A stretch of 64,000 bases of DNA from Pseudomonas sp. efr-133-TYG-5 (GTDB taxonomy: Bacteria; Pseudomonadota; Gammaproteobacteria; Pseudomonadales; Pseudomonadaceae). A model generated the notes under the pieces. The model made no database searches. It was not told the origin of the DNA and was given only the letters and a program-made list of their open reading frames with translations. Position 1 is the first letter of the stretch; each line of letters starts with the position of its first letter. Positions 15,439-24,876 of this stretch are shown in pieces. Location: contig NZ_JARVSM010000009.1 of NCBI RefSeq assembly GCF_030209175.1, forward strand, positions 62,001 through 126,000. Direction: 5' to 3'. The translations under genes were made by a program, and so were the position numbers.

Positions 15439-16764
15439 TTGGATTGGCCAACCCTGCTCAACCGCGAACGCCTCGGAAAACCGCTGCACAGCCCGCAAGA
15501 GCTCGGCCGCAGCCCGTTTCACAAAGACCATGACCGCATCATTTTCTCCGGTGCCTTCCGCCGCCTGGGGCGCAAGACCCAGGTGCATCCCGTCTCCAGC
15601 AACGACCATATCCACACGCGCCTGACCCATTCCCTGGAAGTCAGTTGCGTCGGCCGCTCGCTGGGCATGCGCGTCGGCGAAACCCTGCGCGGTGCCCTCC
15701 CCGACTGGTGCGAGCCGAGTGACCTGGGCATGGTCGTGCAATCGGCCTGCCTGGCCCACGACATCGGCAACCCGCCGTTCGGTCACTCCGGGGAGGATGC
15801 GATTCGTCACTGGTTCCAGCAGGCGGCCGGACGCGGCTGGCTGGACGCGATGAGCGACGCCGAACGCGGTGACTTCCTCAATTTCGAAGGCAATGCCCAA
15901 GGCTTCCGGGTGCTCACCCAGCTGGAATATCACCAGTTCGACGGCGGCACGCGCCTGACCTACGCGACCCTCGGCACCTATCTGAAGTACCCATGGACCG
16001 CCCGTCACGCCGATTCCCTGGGCTACAAGAAGCACAAGTTCGGCTGCTATCAGAGCGAACTGCCGCTGCTCGAACAGATCGCCCACAAGCTCGGTCTGCC
16101 ACAGCTCGAAGAACAACGCTGGGCACGCCATCCACTGGTGTACCTGATGGAGGCTGCGGACGACATCTGCTACGCCTTGATCGATCTTGAAGACGGCCTG
16201 GAAATGGACCTGCTGGAGTACGCCGAAGTCGAGTCGCTGCTGCTCGGCCTGGTGGGCGATGATCTGCCGGAAACCTATCGCCAGCTCGGCCCGCAGGATT
16301 CACGCCGGCGCAAACTGGCGATCCTGCGCGGCAAGGCCATCGAGCACCTGACCAACGCTGCCGCCCGCGCCTTCGTCGAGCAACAGGATGCGCTGCTGGC
16401 CGGCACCCTGCAGGGTGACCTGGTCGAGCACATGCACGGCCCGGCCAAGCGCTGTGTGCTCAACGCCAAGGACATCGCGCGGAAAAAGATCTTCCAGGAC
16501 AAGCGCAAGACCCTGCACGAGATCGGCGCCTACACCACGCTGGAAATTCTCCTCAACTCGTTCTGCGGTGCCGCGCTGGAACAGCACAACGGCCGCACGC
16601 CGTCGTTCAAGAGCCGGCGGATTCTCGATCTGCTCGGCAACAACGCCCCGGATCCCCATGGCCCCCTGCACGCGTCGTTCCTGCGCATGATCGACTTCAT
16701 CGCCGGCATGACCGACAGCTATGCCAGCGACATGGCACTGGAGATGACCGGCCGCTCGCGGTAG
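15439..16764 (+). CDS. dgt: deoxyguanosinetriphosphate triphosphohydrolase-like protein
   Basis: 441 residues, TTG start behind GGAGAG. An HD-superfamily dNTP triphosphohydrolase: the N-terminal RIIFSGAFRRLGRKTQVHPV block is typical, TRLTHSLEVSCVGRSLG carries the first metal His, and CLAHDIGNPPFGHSGEDAI the HD pair. VYLMEAADDICYALIDLEDGLE supplies the last metal Asp. It removes triphosphate from dNTPs, controlling nucleotide pools. It sits next to the Roc-like phosphorelay, as I recall for PA3043 in P. aeruginosa. Confidence 0.95.
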   Translation: MDWPTLLNRERLGKPLHSPQELGRSPFHKDHDRIIFSGAFRRLGRKTQVHPVSSNDHIHTRLTHSLEVSCVGRSLGMRVGETLRGALPDWCEPSDLGMVVQSACLAHDIGNPPFGHSGEDAIRHWFQQAAGRGWLDAMSDAERGDFLNFEGNAQGFRVLTQLEYHQFDGGTRLTYATLGTYLKYPWTARHADSLGYKKHKFGCYQSELPLLEQIAHKLGLPQLEEQRWARHPLVYLMEAADDICYALIDLEDGLEMDLLEYAEVESLLLGLVGDDLPETYRQLGPQDSRRRKLAILRGKAIEHLTNAAARAFVEQQDALLAGTLQGDLVEHMHGPAKRCVLNAKDIARKKIFQDKRKTLHEIGAYTTLEILLNSFCGAALEQHNGRTPSFKSRRILDLLGNNAPDPHGPLHASFLRMIDFIAGMTDSYASDMALEMTGRSR

Positions 16765-17119
16765 CCGCCAACGCCCTGACCGGCCCCTGGCACAGGGCCG
16801 GTCAAGTGCATGAGGCAAAATTGCAGAATTATTCGCTAATCGACGCGAGTAACTTTTAAACAAGCGCACATTAATTAAACTTCAGACAACAAACGCAAAA
16901 AATCCATATCTCGCGGCATGCCGACTATTCAACTTGAAATTTACTGTTTTGCAAAAAACAACTCTTCTCCTTACGCCACACCTAGTTCACCTGTAGTCAA
17001 ATTCCTCTTTTCTTGTAGGAACAATCCTAGATCACCGCTGAAGCCACGTCCGCTCCTGCGAGCGCTCATTTTTCTGAGCTAAGGTGCGCGCTTTATTCGT
17101 GCTTGCATGGGATTTGATT
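16765..17119. promoter_or_regulatory. AT-rich upstream region of the RocA2-like regulator, with hairpin and small inverted repeat
   Basis: About 355 bp. A perfect 10-bp stem (16777-16786 with 16795-16804, core GACCGGCCC/GGGCCGGTC) follows dgt and probably ends its transcript, although no T run follows. The rest is the most AT-rich part of this section. Near 17016-17029 is TAGGA-ACAA-TCCTA, and CTGTAG occurs shortly before it; these are candidate sites for autoregulation. No gene is evident. Confidence 0.5.
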
Positions 17120-17746
17120 ATGAACTCCGTTTTTATTGTCGACGATCATCCGGTTATCCGACTTGCCGTCCGAATGTTGCTGGAACACGAAGGTTACAAG
17201 GTTGTCGGCGAGACCGATAACGGGGTCGACGCGATGCAGATGGTCCGCGAGTGCATGCCCGACCTGATCATCCTCGACATCAGCATTCCCAAGCTCGACG
17301 GCCTCGAAGTCCTGGCCCGCTTCAACGCCATGAGCTCGCCATTCAAGACCCTGGTGCTGACCGCGCAATGCCCGACGCTGTTCGGTATTCGCTGCATGCA
17401 GTCGGGCGCATCCGGATATGTGTGCAAACAGGAAGATCTCAGTGAGCTGGTCAGTGCCATCAAGGCGGTACTTTCCGGTTACAACTATTTCCCCAGCCAG
17501 GCATTGAATCCGGTGCGCAGTGATGATGTGCGCTATACCGAACTTGAACTGTTCAAATCCGTCAATGACCGGGAATTGATGGTGTTGCAACTTTTTGCCC
17601 AGGGCCGCACTAACAAGGAAATAGCCAAGGGCATGTTTCTGAGCAACAAGACCGTCAGCACTTACAAGAAACGCCTGATGCAGAAACTCAAAGCCAAGTC
17701 CCTCGTAGAACTAATCGAAATGGCCAAACGTAACGCACTCGTGTGA
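17120..17746 (+). CDS. rocA2: RocA/BvgA-type LuxR-family response regulator
   Basis: 208 residues. The receiver has VFIVDDHPVIRLAV at the N-terminus, phosphoacceptor Asp53 in LIILDISIPK and Lys in YVCKQED. A LuxR-type helix-turn-helix lies at 145-205 (LMVLQLFAQGRTNKEIAKGMFLSNKTVSTYKKRL). It precedes an unorthodox kinase with two periplasmic binding-protein domains, as in BvgAS, EvgAS and RocAS. The placement beside dgt matches what I recall of rocA2 (PA3045). The symbol rests on that synteny. In P. aeruginosa, Roc regulators control fimbriae and efflux genes. Confidence 0.85.
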   Translation: MNSVFIVDDHPVIRLAVRMLLEHEGYKVVGETDNGVDAMQMVRECMPDLIILDISIPKLDGLEVLARFNAMSSPFKTLVLTAQCPTLFGIRCMQSGASGYVCKQEDLSELVSAIKAVLSGYNYFPSQALNPVRSDDVRYTELELFKSVNDRELMVLQLFAQGRTNKEIAKGMFLSNKTVSTYKKRLMQKLKAKSLVELIEMAKRNALV

Positions 17747-17754
17747 GAGCCAGG

Positions 17755-20700
17755 ATGCCCAGCCGTTTAAAGGAATATCTGATCGCCGTGTGCGCAGGCC
17801 TGTGCCTGGGCACGCCGGTGTTCGCTCAATCGGCAGACCCGCAGGCGTTCACCCTGCTCAGTCGTTCGGCCATCGGAACGACCCCGGTCATGCTGGAACC
17901 TGCGCAACGGCAGTGGCTGCACACTCGCAAGGAACTGGTGATCGGCACCTCCGCGCCGGATTACCCACCCTTCGACATGACGTCCAGCGGGCGCGACTAC
18001 GAAGGTTTCACCGCCGACTATGCCGGCCTGCTCGGCCAGGCCACCGGCCTGCCGGTACGGGTTGCGCGCTATGCCTCGCGGGATGCGGCCATTCGCGCCC
18101 TGGTCGATGGCGAGGTCGACCTGCTCGGCACGGCCAACGCCTACGAGGCCGGCAATCGGCACATCGTCCTGTCCAGGCCCTACGCCATCGACCAGCCCGT
18201 GCTGGTCACCCGCGAAGGCGAGACCCGCTCCCTGAGCGAAGGCCTGGCCGGCCTGCGCCTGAGCATGGTCTATCACTACCTGCCGCTGGAGGAGATCAAG
18301 GCGCAGTACCCGAAAGCGCTGATCACCTCGTTTCCGTCCTACCAGAACGCAATCAATGCGGTGGCCTTCGACCAGGCCGATGTGTTTCTCGGCGACACCA
18401 TTTCCACCCACTACATGATCAACAAGGGTTACCTGAACAACATTCGCATGGCCAATTTCGGCAAGCAGGAAGCCCATGGTTTCAGCTTCGCGGTCAATCG
18501 CGACAATCCGCAACTGCTCGACATCATCAACCGCGTGCTGGCGGCAGTGCCGGGGAGCGAACGCATCAGCATCGCCAAGCGCTGGAGCGCCGGCAGCGAC
18601 ATTCTGCTGACCGACCAGAAACTGCAACTGACCCGCCGCGAAGAGCTTTGGCTCAAGGAGCATCCGGTGATCAGCGTGCTGGTCAACGAGTCGTTTGCGC
18701 CGCTGACCTTCTTCGACAACGACGGCAACTTTCGCGGCATCAGCGCCGATCTGCTCGAGCTGATCCGCCTGCGCACCGGCCTGCGCTTCGATATCCGCCG
18801 CAGTCGCAGCGACACGGAAATGATCAAACAGGTCAGTAGCCAGCGCGCCGACCTGATCGCCGCCCTGCTGCCGACGCCGCAGCGCGAGCAACTGCTCAAT
18901 TTCAGCCGGCCGTACCTGGAAAACTCCTTCGTCCTGCTGACCCGCAAATCCGCCGACAGCCCGACCCACCTGGGCCAGCTCAAGGGCAAGCACCTGGCGA
19001 TCGCCCAGGGCAACCCGATGATCGAATACCTGCGCCGTGAGTTTCCGCGCATCCAGTTGATCGAAACCCCCGACACCTTCAGCGCGGTGGCGCTGCTGGA
19101 TGAGGGCAAGGTCGAGGGGGCGGTGAACTCCCTGGTGATCGCCAACTACTTCATTTCATCGCGGATATTCGAACGGCCGCTGCAGATCACCACCACCATC
19201 GGCACCCTGCAAGCCGCGTTTTCCCTGGCGACCGCCCGCGACAACAGCGAACTGAGTTCGATCATCGACAAGGCCCTGGCGAGTATTTCGCCGGAGGAAC
19301 TGGGCATCATCAACGGCCACTGGCGCGGTTACTCGGGGGCCTCGCAAAGCGCCTGGCGCGTCTACCAGCGCCTGTTCTATCAGGTGATCGGCGCGGCTTG
19401 CCTGCTCCTGCTGCTGTCCCTGGCGTGGAATGCCTACATGCGCCGGCAGATTCGCCAGCGGCAGAAAGCCGAGCGCGCGCTGAGCGACCAGTACGAATTC
19501 ATGCGCTCACTGGTCAACGGCACGCCCCATCCGATCTACGTGCGCGACCGCCAGGGCCTGCTGCAAAGCTGCAACGACAGCTATCTGCGCACCTTCAATG
19601 CCCGCCGCGAGGACGTCATCGGCAAGAACGTCATGCAGGGTGCCTTGAGCAATGCCTTCGAGGCCCAGGTCTACCAGGCCGACTACCAACGGGTCATCGC
19701 CGAGGGCAAGCCGCTGGTGCTGGATCGCCCGCTGCACATCGGCAACCAGCGCCTGACCATCTACCACTGGATCCTGCCCTACCGCGATTCGAGCGGCGAG
19801 GTGCAAGGGATCATCGGTGGCTGGATCGACATCAGCGAGCGTCACCAGCTGTTTGCCGAGTTGCGTACGGCCAAGGAGCAGGCCGACGAAGCCAACCGGG
19901 CCAAGAGCACGTTCCTGGCGACCATGAGCCACGAGATTCGCACGCCGATGAACGCGGTGATCGGCATGCTCGAACTGACCCTCGAGCGCATGGAACGCAA
20001 CCACCCCGACCGCTGCTCCATCGAAACCGCGTATCAGTCGGCCAAAGACCTGCTGTGCCTGATCGGCGATATCCTCGACATTGCGCGGATCGAGTCCGGG
20101 CGCCTGAGCCTGAGCCCCGAGCGGGTCAATCTCGCCGATACGGTGGGCTCGGTGGTCAACATTTTCGACGGCCTGGCGCGGCAGAAAAACCTTGCCCTGC
20201 AACTGACCTGCAATCCCGTCAACCCGGCGGTGGACGTGCATCTGGATCCGCTGCGCTTCAAGCAGGTGTTGTCCAACCTGATCAGCAATGCGATTAAATT
20301 CACCGACCGCGGGCACGTCAGGGTCACGGTGGATCTGATGAGCACGGAGGAACCCTCACGCTCGATCCTGCAACTGGCGGTGCAGGACAGCGGCATCGGC
20401 ATCGGCGCCGAAGACCAGCAGCGTTTGTTCGCGCCTTTCGCTCAGGCCGGCAACGCTCGCCAGCAGGTGCGCGGCGGCGCGGGCCTGGGTCTGGTGATCA
20501 GCCGCAGCCTGTGCGAAATGATGGGCGGCCAGTTGCACCTGAGCAGCCAGCAGGGGATTGGCACCCAGGTGTGCATTTCCCTGCCCCTGCAGACCTTCCC
20601 CGCCGAAATCGGCAAGCAACGCATCGACGCGCCGATCGTGGTTTCCGATACGCCGCTCAATGTGCTGGTGGTCGACGATCATCCGGCCAATCGCCTGCTG

Positions 20701-21399
20701 ATGTGCCAGCAACTGGAATTCCTCGGCCATGCGTTCAGCGTTGCCGAGGATGGCCAGAGCGGTTTCGCCCTGTGGAAATCCGGACGTTTCGAGCTGGTGA
20801 TCGCCGACTGCAACATGCCCGTCATGGATGGCTACGAACTGACCCGCGCCCTGCGCCGGCATGAGCGCCAGACCGGACGCCCGCCCTGCACCGTGCTGGG
20901 TTTTACCGCCAATGCGCAACCCGAGGAGGTGCAGCGTTGCAAACAGGCCGGGATGAACGACTGCCTGTTCAAGCCGTTGAGCCTGAGCCTGCTCAGCCAG
21001 TGGGTGAACAGCGTCCGGCCGGCGCCGGCGGTGGCCGCGTTCAACCTGCAAGGCCTCAACCTGTTGACCGGCGGCAATCCCGCGCAGGCCCAGCGGCTTC
21101 TGGTGCAATTGCTCGACAGCAGCCGTGACGACCGCCAGGAACTGCTCGCGCTGTCGCCACAGCATGATCGCCCGGCGCTGGCCGCCATCGCCCACAAGAT
21201 CAAGGGCGCCGCCCGCATTGCCCAGGCCACGCGCCTGATCGAATGCTGTGAAGCACTCGAGCAGGCCTGCAACCAGGCATTGCCGGCCCATGAGATCGGC
21301 GAACGCTGCGAGGCCAGCAAGCAGGCAATGCTCGATCTGGAGCAGGCCTTGCAGCACCAACTGGCGCAATCGGGGTACGGCAAAACCGCCGAGCCTTAA
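17755..21399 (+). CDS. rocS2: RocS/BvgS/EvgS-type unorthodox hybrid sensor kinase
   Basis: 1214 residues from ATG 17755 (a GTG at 17743 overlaps the regulator stop). Order: signal peptide (about 1-24), two periplasmic solute-binding domains (about 55-280 and 300-525), a membrane helix near 543-563, a PAS domain (575-690), HisKA with His726 in MSHEIRTPMNAVIG, ATPase with NLISNAIKFTDRGH and GAGLGLVISRSLCEMMGG, a receiver with Asp1018 in VIADCNMPVMDGYEL, and an HPt with His1147 in AIAHKIKGAARIAQA. Every phosphorelay residue is present, so a full His-Asp-His relay to RocA2 is expected. Paired Venus-flytrap domains suggest a small-molecule signal. Confidence 0.9.
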   Translation: MPSRLKEYLIAVCAGLCLGTPVFAQSADPQAFTLLSRSAIGTTPVMLEPAQRQWLHTRKELVIGTSAPDYPPFDMTSSGRDYEGFTADYAGLLGQATGLPVRVARYASRDAAIRALVDGEVDLLGTANAYEAGNRHIVLSRPYAIDQPVLVTREGETRSLSEGLAGLRLSMVYHYLPLEEIKAQYPKALITSFPSYQNAINAVAFDQADVFLGDTISTHYMINKGYLNNIRMANFGKQEAHGFSFAVNRDNPQLLDIINRVLAAVPGSERISIAKRWSAGSDILLTDQKLQLTRREELWLKEHPVISVLVNESFAPLTFFDNDGNFRGISADLLELIRLRTGLRFDIRRSRSDTEMIKQVSSQRADLIAALLPTPQREQLLNFSRPYLENSFVLLTRKSADSPTHLGQLKGKHLAIAQGNPMIEYLRREFPRIQLIETPDTFSAVALLDEGKVEGAVNSLVIANYFISSRIFERPLQITTTIGTLQAAFSLATARDNSELSSIIDKALASISPEELGIINGHWRGYSGASQSAWRVYQRLFYQVIGAACLLLLLSLAWNAYMRRQIRQRQKAERALSDQYEFMRSLVNGTPHPIYVRDRQGLLQSCNDSYLRTFNARREDVIGKNVMQGALSNAFEAQVYQADYQRVIAEGKPLVLDRPLHIGNQRLTIYHWILPYRDSSGEVQGIIGGWIDISERHQLFAELRTAKEQADEANRAKSTFLATMSHEIRTPMNAVIGMLELTLERMERNHPDRCSIETAYQSAKDLLCLIGDILDIARIESGRLSLSPERVNLADTVGSVVNIFDGLARQKNLALQLTCNPVNPAVDVHLDPLRFKQVLSNLISNAIKFTDRGHVRVTVDLMSTEEPSRSILQLAVQDSGIGIGAEDQQRLFAPFAQAGNARQQVRGGAGLGLVISRSLCEMMGGQLHLSSQQGIGTQVCISLPLQTFPAEIGKQRIDAPIVVSDTPLNVLVVDDHPANRLLMCQQLEFLGHAFSVAEDGQSGFALWKSGRFELVIADCNMPVMDGYELTRALRRHERQTGRPPCTVLGFTANAQPEEVQRCKQAGMNDCLFKPLSLSLLSQWVNSVRPAPAVAAFNLQGLNLLTGGNPAQAQRLLVQLLDSSRDDRQELLALSPQHDRPALAAIAHKIKGAARIAQATRLIECCEALEQACNQALPAHEIGERCEASKQAMLDLEQALQHQLAQSGYGKTAEP

Positions 21400-21447
21400 C
21401 TATGCTTGGACGCTGAGCAGTGCGTTAACCCCCATGGAGAGACCGTG

Positions 21448-24393
21448 ATGCCCAGCCCACTGCGCCCGGAACAACGCCGGTTCCCGCTGCACGTGCACAT
21501 CAGCGTGATGTTCACGTTTCTGCTGTTGCTGACCGGGGTGGTGCTGGGGCTGTTCAATTATCGGCAGACCACCCAGATCATCCTCGCCAGCAGTGAAAAA
21601 CTGTTCGAGCGCATCGAGCAGGACGTGCGCCTCGACCTGCAAGCCACCTATGAGCCGATCCGCCACTTGCTGAGCCTGCTGGCGACCAACCCGGACACTC
21701 AGGCAACCGCGCTGGCCCAGCGCCTGGCGCTGCTCAAGCCGTTCAGCCAGGCACTCGCCGACAACCCCGACCTGGCCTCGCTCTACGTCGGCTACGCCAA
21801 CGGCGATTTCTTCATGGTGCGACCGCTGCGCACCAACGCCCTCAAAGCCCTGCTCAAGGCACCCGACACGGCGGCCTATCAGGTGTGGAGCATCGAGCAT
21901 GACAGCAGCGGCGAGGCGCACTCGCAGTCGGTGTTTTTCGATCAGGCCCTGACGCGCATCGGCCAGCGGGACACCCCCGACGACAGCTACGACCCGCGCC
22001 AGCGTGCCTGGTACATCAACGCCCGGCAGCAGAGCGGGCAGATCACCACCGAGCCCTACGTGTTTTTCTCCACCCACAACGTCGGTACCACCCTCGCCCG
22101 GCGCAGCGACGACAACACCGTGATCGGTGCCGACCTGACCCTGGAAACCCTGTCGGCGACGCTGACCAAGCACGTGGTGACGCCCTCCACGGAAATCGTC
22201 CTGTTCGATGCCGACGGCAACGCGGTGGCTTACCCCGACAGCAGCCGCCTGATCGTCGACGACCGCACCGCGCGTCTGGCCAGGGCCGCGGACCTCAGTC
22301 CCGTCCTGCATGCGCTGCTGACCGCCGGGCATCAGGGCAATCGCCTGAACGCCGCGCAACGCCAATGGATCGTTGCCCGCAGCACCTTGCCGGAGGGGGG
22401 CCCGCAAGGCTTGCAGATGGCGCTGCTGGTACCCGAGGACGAACTGCTGGTCGACGCCTACCGCCTGCGCTGGCAAGGGGCGCTGATTACCCTGGCGACC
22501 CTGCTGCTGTGCCTGCCGCTGGGCTGGCTGATTTCACGGATTCTGGTCAAGCCGTTGCACGCGTTGGTCAAAGAGGCCGACGCGATTCGCAGTTTCGATT
22601 TCAACTTCCCGGTCACCCGCCGTTCGCCGGTTCTGGAGGTCGATCAGCTGAGCCTGTCGATGGCCCGGATGAAAGACACCCTGGCGAGCTTCTTCCGCAT
22701 CACCGACAGCCTGACCGCCGAAACCCGGTTCGCCCCGCTGCTGCAACGGGTGCTGTTCGAAACGGTGCAGATCGCCCAGGCCCAGGCCGGTCTGATCTAC
22801 CTGCGCGAGAGCGATGGCGACCGCATGGAGCCCTATGGTCTGGTGATCGATGGCCAGGCCCAGACCCTGGCCGCTTTCGACATTCAGGGACGCCATCTCG
22901 ATGCCGCGCAGAGCCCGGACTGGTTCCGGCAACTGGCGAACAGCGACACCGTGGTCAACAACTTCGGCTTCGAGCAGGCCGCGGACTTGCAGAAAGTACT
23001 GCTGGCCATGGCGTCGCCGCGGGTGCACCTGATCGGCATCCGCCTGCGCAACCGCCACAATGAAACCGTCGGCCTGCTGATCCTGCTGATCAGCGACAGC
23101 GGTGCCGCAATGGATCTGGAAAAACTGCGCCCGGATCGCATCGCGTTCCTGCAGGCAGTGTCCGGCGCGGCAGCCGTGAGCATCGAAAGCCAGCGCCTGC
23201 AAGCCAAGCAGAAACAACTGCTGGATGCGTTCATTCAGTTGCTTGCCGGCGCCATCGACGCCAAGAGCCCGTACACCGGCGGACATTGCCAGCGGGTGCC
23301 GGAACTGACCCTGATGCTCGCCCATGCCGCAGCCGCCAGTCAGGAACCGGCGTTCCGTGCCTATCAGCCCAACGAGGATGAATGGGAGGCCCTGCACATC
23401 GCCGCGTGGCTGCATGATTGCGGCAAGGTCACCACGCCGGAATATGTCGTCGACAAGGCCACCAAACTGGAAACCCTCAACGACCGCATCCACGAAATCC
23501 GCACGCGCTTCGAAGTGCTCAAGCGCGATGCCTGGATCAGTTACTGGCAGGGTCTGGCCATGGGCGGCGATGCCGCACAACTGGCCACCTTGCGCGAAAC
23601 CACCCTGGCCGGGCTGGACGATGAATTCGCCTTTGTCGCGCGCTGCAATCTGGGTACGGAAGCCATGGCCGAGGCCGACCTGCAACGCCTGGAGCAGATC
23701 GCCCAACGGCGCTGGACGCGCACCCTGGACGATCGCCTGGGGGTGTCATGGGAGGAAAACCGCCGCCAGGCGCGCACGCCGGCGCCCACCTTGCCGGTCA
23801 GTGAAACGCTGCTCGCCGACAAGCCCGAGCACCTGTTCGAACGCGCCGACAGCGAGCTGATTCCACCGGACAATCCATGGGGGTTCAAGCTCGATGTGCC
23901 GCGCTACAAATACAACCGCGGCGAACTGTACAACCTGAGCATCAGCCGCGGCACCCTGACCCGCGAGGAACGCTACATCATCAATCACCACATGGTGCAG
24001 ACGATCCTCATGCTCAGCCACCTGCCCTTCCCCGGGCACCTGAACAACGTCGCGGAAATCGCCGGCGGCCATCACGAAAAGATGGACGGCAGCGGTTACC
24101 CGAAACGCCTGAAACGCGAGGAGATGAGTCTGCCGGCAAGAATGATGGCGATCGCCGATATCTTCGAAGCGCTGACCGCGGCCGATCGCCCCTACAAGAA
24201 GGCCAAGAGCCTCAGCGAAGCGCTGGGGATCATGGCCACCATGTGCCGCGAGGCGCATATCGATGCCGAGCTGTTCGGCCTGTTCATCAACGACGGCGTT
24301 TACCTGGAGTACGCCCGGCGCTTCCTCGATCCGCGGCAGATCGATGCCGTCGACCCTGCCGGCCTGCTGCGCAAGGCCGGCCTGACGGCGTGA
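21448..24393 (+). CDS. membrane-bound HD-GYP domain protein with Cache sensor and GAF-like linker
   Basis: 981 residues from ATG 21448 behind GGAGAG, only 48 bp after the RocS2-like kinase. A membrane helix at about 14-36 and another at 345-370 enclose a dCache-type periplasmic sensor (PDDSYDPRQRAWYINARQ, TIGADLTLETLS-like blocks). A HAMP linker follows (ISRILVKPLHALVKEADAIRSFDFNFPV), then a GAF-like region (420-595). The HD-GYP domain has AAWLHDCGKV (H656-D657) and GHHEKMDGSGYP (H875-H876-E877), plus IADIFEALTAADRPYK. About 140 extra residues lie between the HD and HHE blocks. Likely a c-di-GMP phosphodiesterase whose activity is set by an external ligand. Confidence 0.92.
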   Translation: MPSPLRPEQRRFPLHVHISVMFTFLLLLTGVVLGLFNYRQTTQIILASSEKLFERIEQDVRLDLQATYEPIRHLLSLLATNPDTQATALAQRLALLKPFSQALADNPDLASLYVGYANGDFFMVRPLRTNALKALLKAPDTAAYQVWSIEHDSSGEAHSQSVFFDQALTRIGQRDTPDDSYDPRQRAWYINARQQSGQITTEPYVFFSTHNVGTTLARRSDDNTVIGADLTLETLSATLTKHVVTPSTEIVLFDADGNAVAYPDSSRLIVDDRTARLARAADLSPVLHALLTAGHQGNRLNAAQRQWIVARSTLPEGGPQGLQMALLVPEDELLVDAYRLRWQGALITLATLLLCLPLGWLISRILVKPLHALVKEADAIRSFDFNFPVTRRSPVLEVDQLSLSMARMKDTLASFFRITDSLTAETRFAPLLQRVLFETVQIAQAQAGLIYLRESDGDRMEPYGLVIDGQAQTLAAFDIQGRHLDAAQSPDWFRQLANSDTVVNNFGFEQAADLQKVLLAMASPRVHLIGIRLRNRHNETVGLLILLISDSGAAMDLEKLRPDRIAFLQAVSGAAAVSIESQRLQAKQKQLLDAFIQLLAGAIDAKSPYTGGHCQRVPELTLMLAHAAAASQEPAFRAYQPNEDEWEALHIAAWLHDCGKVTTPEYVVDKATKLETLNDRIHEIRTRFEVLKRDAWISYWQGLAMGGDAAQLATLRETTLAGLDDEFAFVARCNLGTEAMAEADLQRLEQIAQRRWTRTLDDRLGVSWEENRRQARTPAPTLPVSETLLADKPEHLFERADSELIPPDNPWGFKLDVPRYKYNRGELYNLSISRGTLTREERYIINHHMVQTILMLSHLPFPGHLNNVAEIAGGHHEKMDGSGYPKRLKREEMSLPARMMAIADIFEALTAADRPYKKAKSLSEALGIMATMCREAHIDAELFGLFINDGVYLEYARRFLDPRQIDAVDPAGLLRKAGLTA

Positions 24394-24876
24394 TCAGCAG
24401 TCGGTCAGGCGCAGGAAGATCGCCGCCAGTTGCTCGATACCGGCCTGATCCTCGGTGGTGAAGCGCGCCAGTTTCGGGCTGTCGAGGTCGAGCACGCCGA
24501 TCAGGCGGCCGTCCTTGACCAACGGCACCACCAGTTCACTGTTCGACGCACTGTCGCACGCGATGTGACCGGGGAAGGCATGAACGTCTTCGACCCGTTG
24601 CGTTTGCAGGCTGGCAGCCGCCGCGCCGCAGACCCCACGGCCGAAGGGAATGCGCACACAGGCAATCTGCCCCTGGAACGGGCCGAGCACCAGTTCTTCC
24701 TGGCGATTGAGGTAAAAACCGGCCCAGTTGAGGTCGTCCAGCTGGTTGAACAGAAACGCCGAAAACTGTGCGGCGTTGGCGATGAAATCGCGCTCGTCCG
24801 CCAGCAGCGACTCCAGTTGCGCGGCCAACATGCCATAGCCTTCGAGGCCCTGGCCGCTCTGTTGCAAATCAATCAT
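24394..24876 (-). CDS. msrC: free methionine-(R)-sulfoxide reductase (GAF domain)
   Basis: 160 residues, a single GAF domain. The three Cys of the fRMsr family are present: ACVRIPFGRGVCGAAA gives two and GHIACDSASNSELVVPLV gives the third. WAGFYL and GVLDLDSP are also typical. The enzyme reduces free L-methionine-R-sulfoxide in the cytosol. Its start overlaps the end of the upstream ATPase gene by 4 bases (ATGA), so the two are co-translated. Its 3' end abuts the convergent HD-GYP gene with no space between stops. Confidence 0.93.
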   Translation of the reverse strand: MIDLQQSGQGLEGYGMLAAQLESLLADERDFIANAAQFSAFLFNQLDDLNWAGFYLNRQEELVLGPFQGQIACVRIPFGRGVCGAAAASLQTQRVEDVHAFPGHIACDSASNSELVVPLVKDGRLIGVLDLDSPKLARFTTEDQAGIEQLAAIFLRLTDC

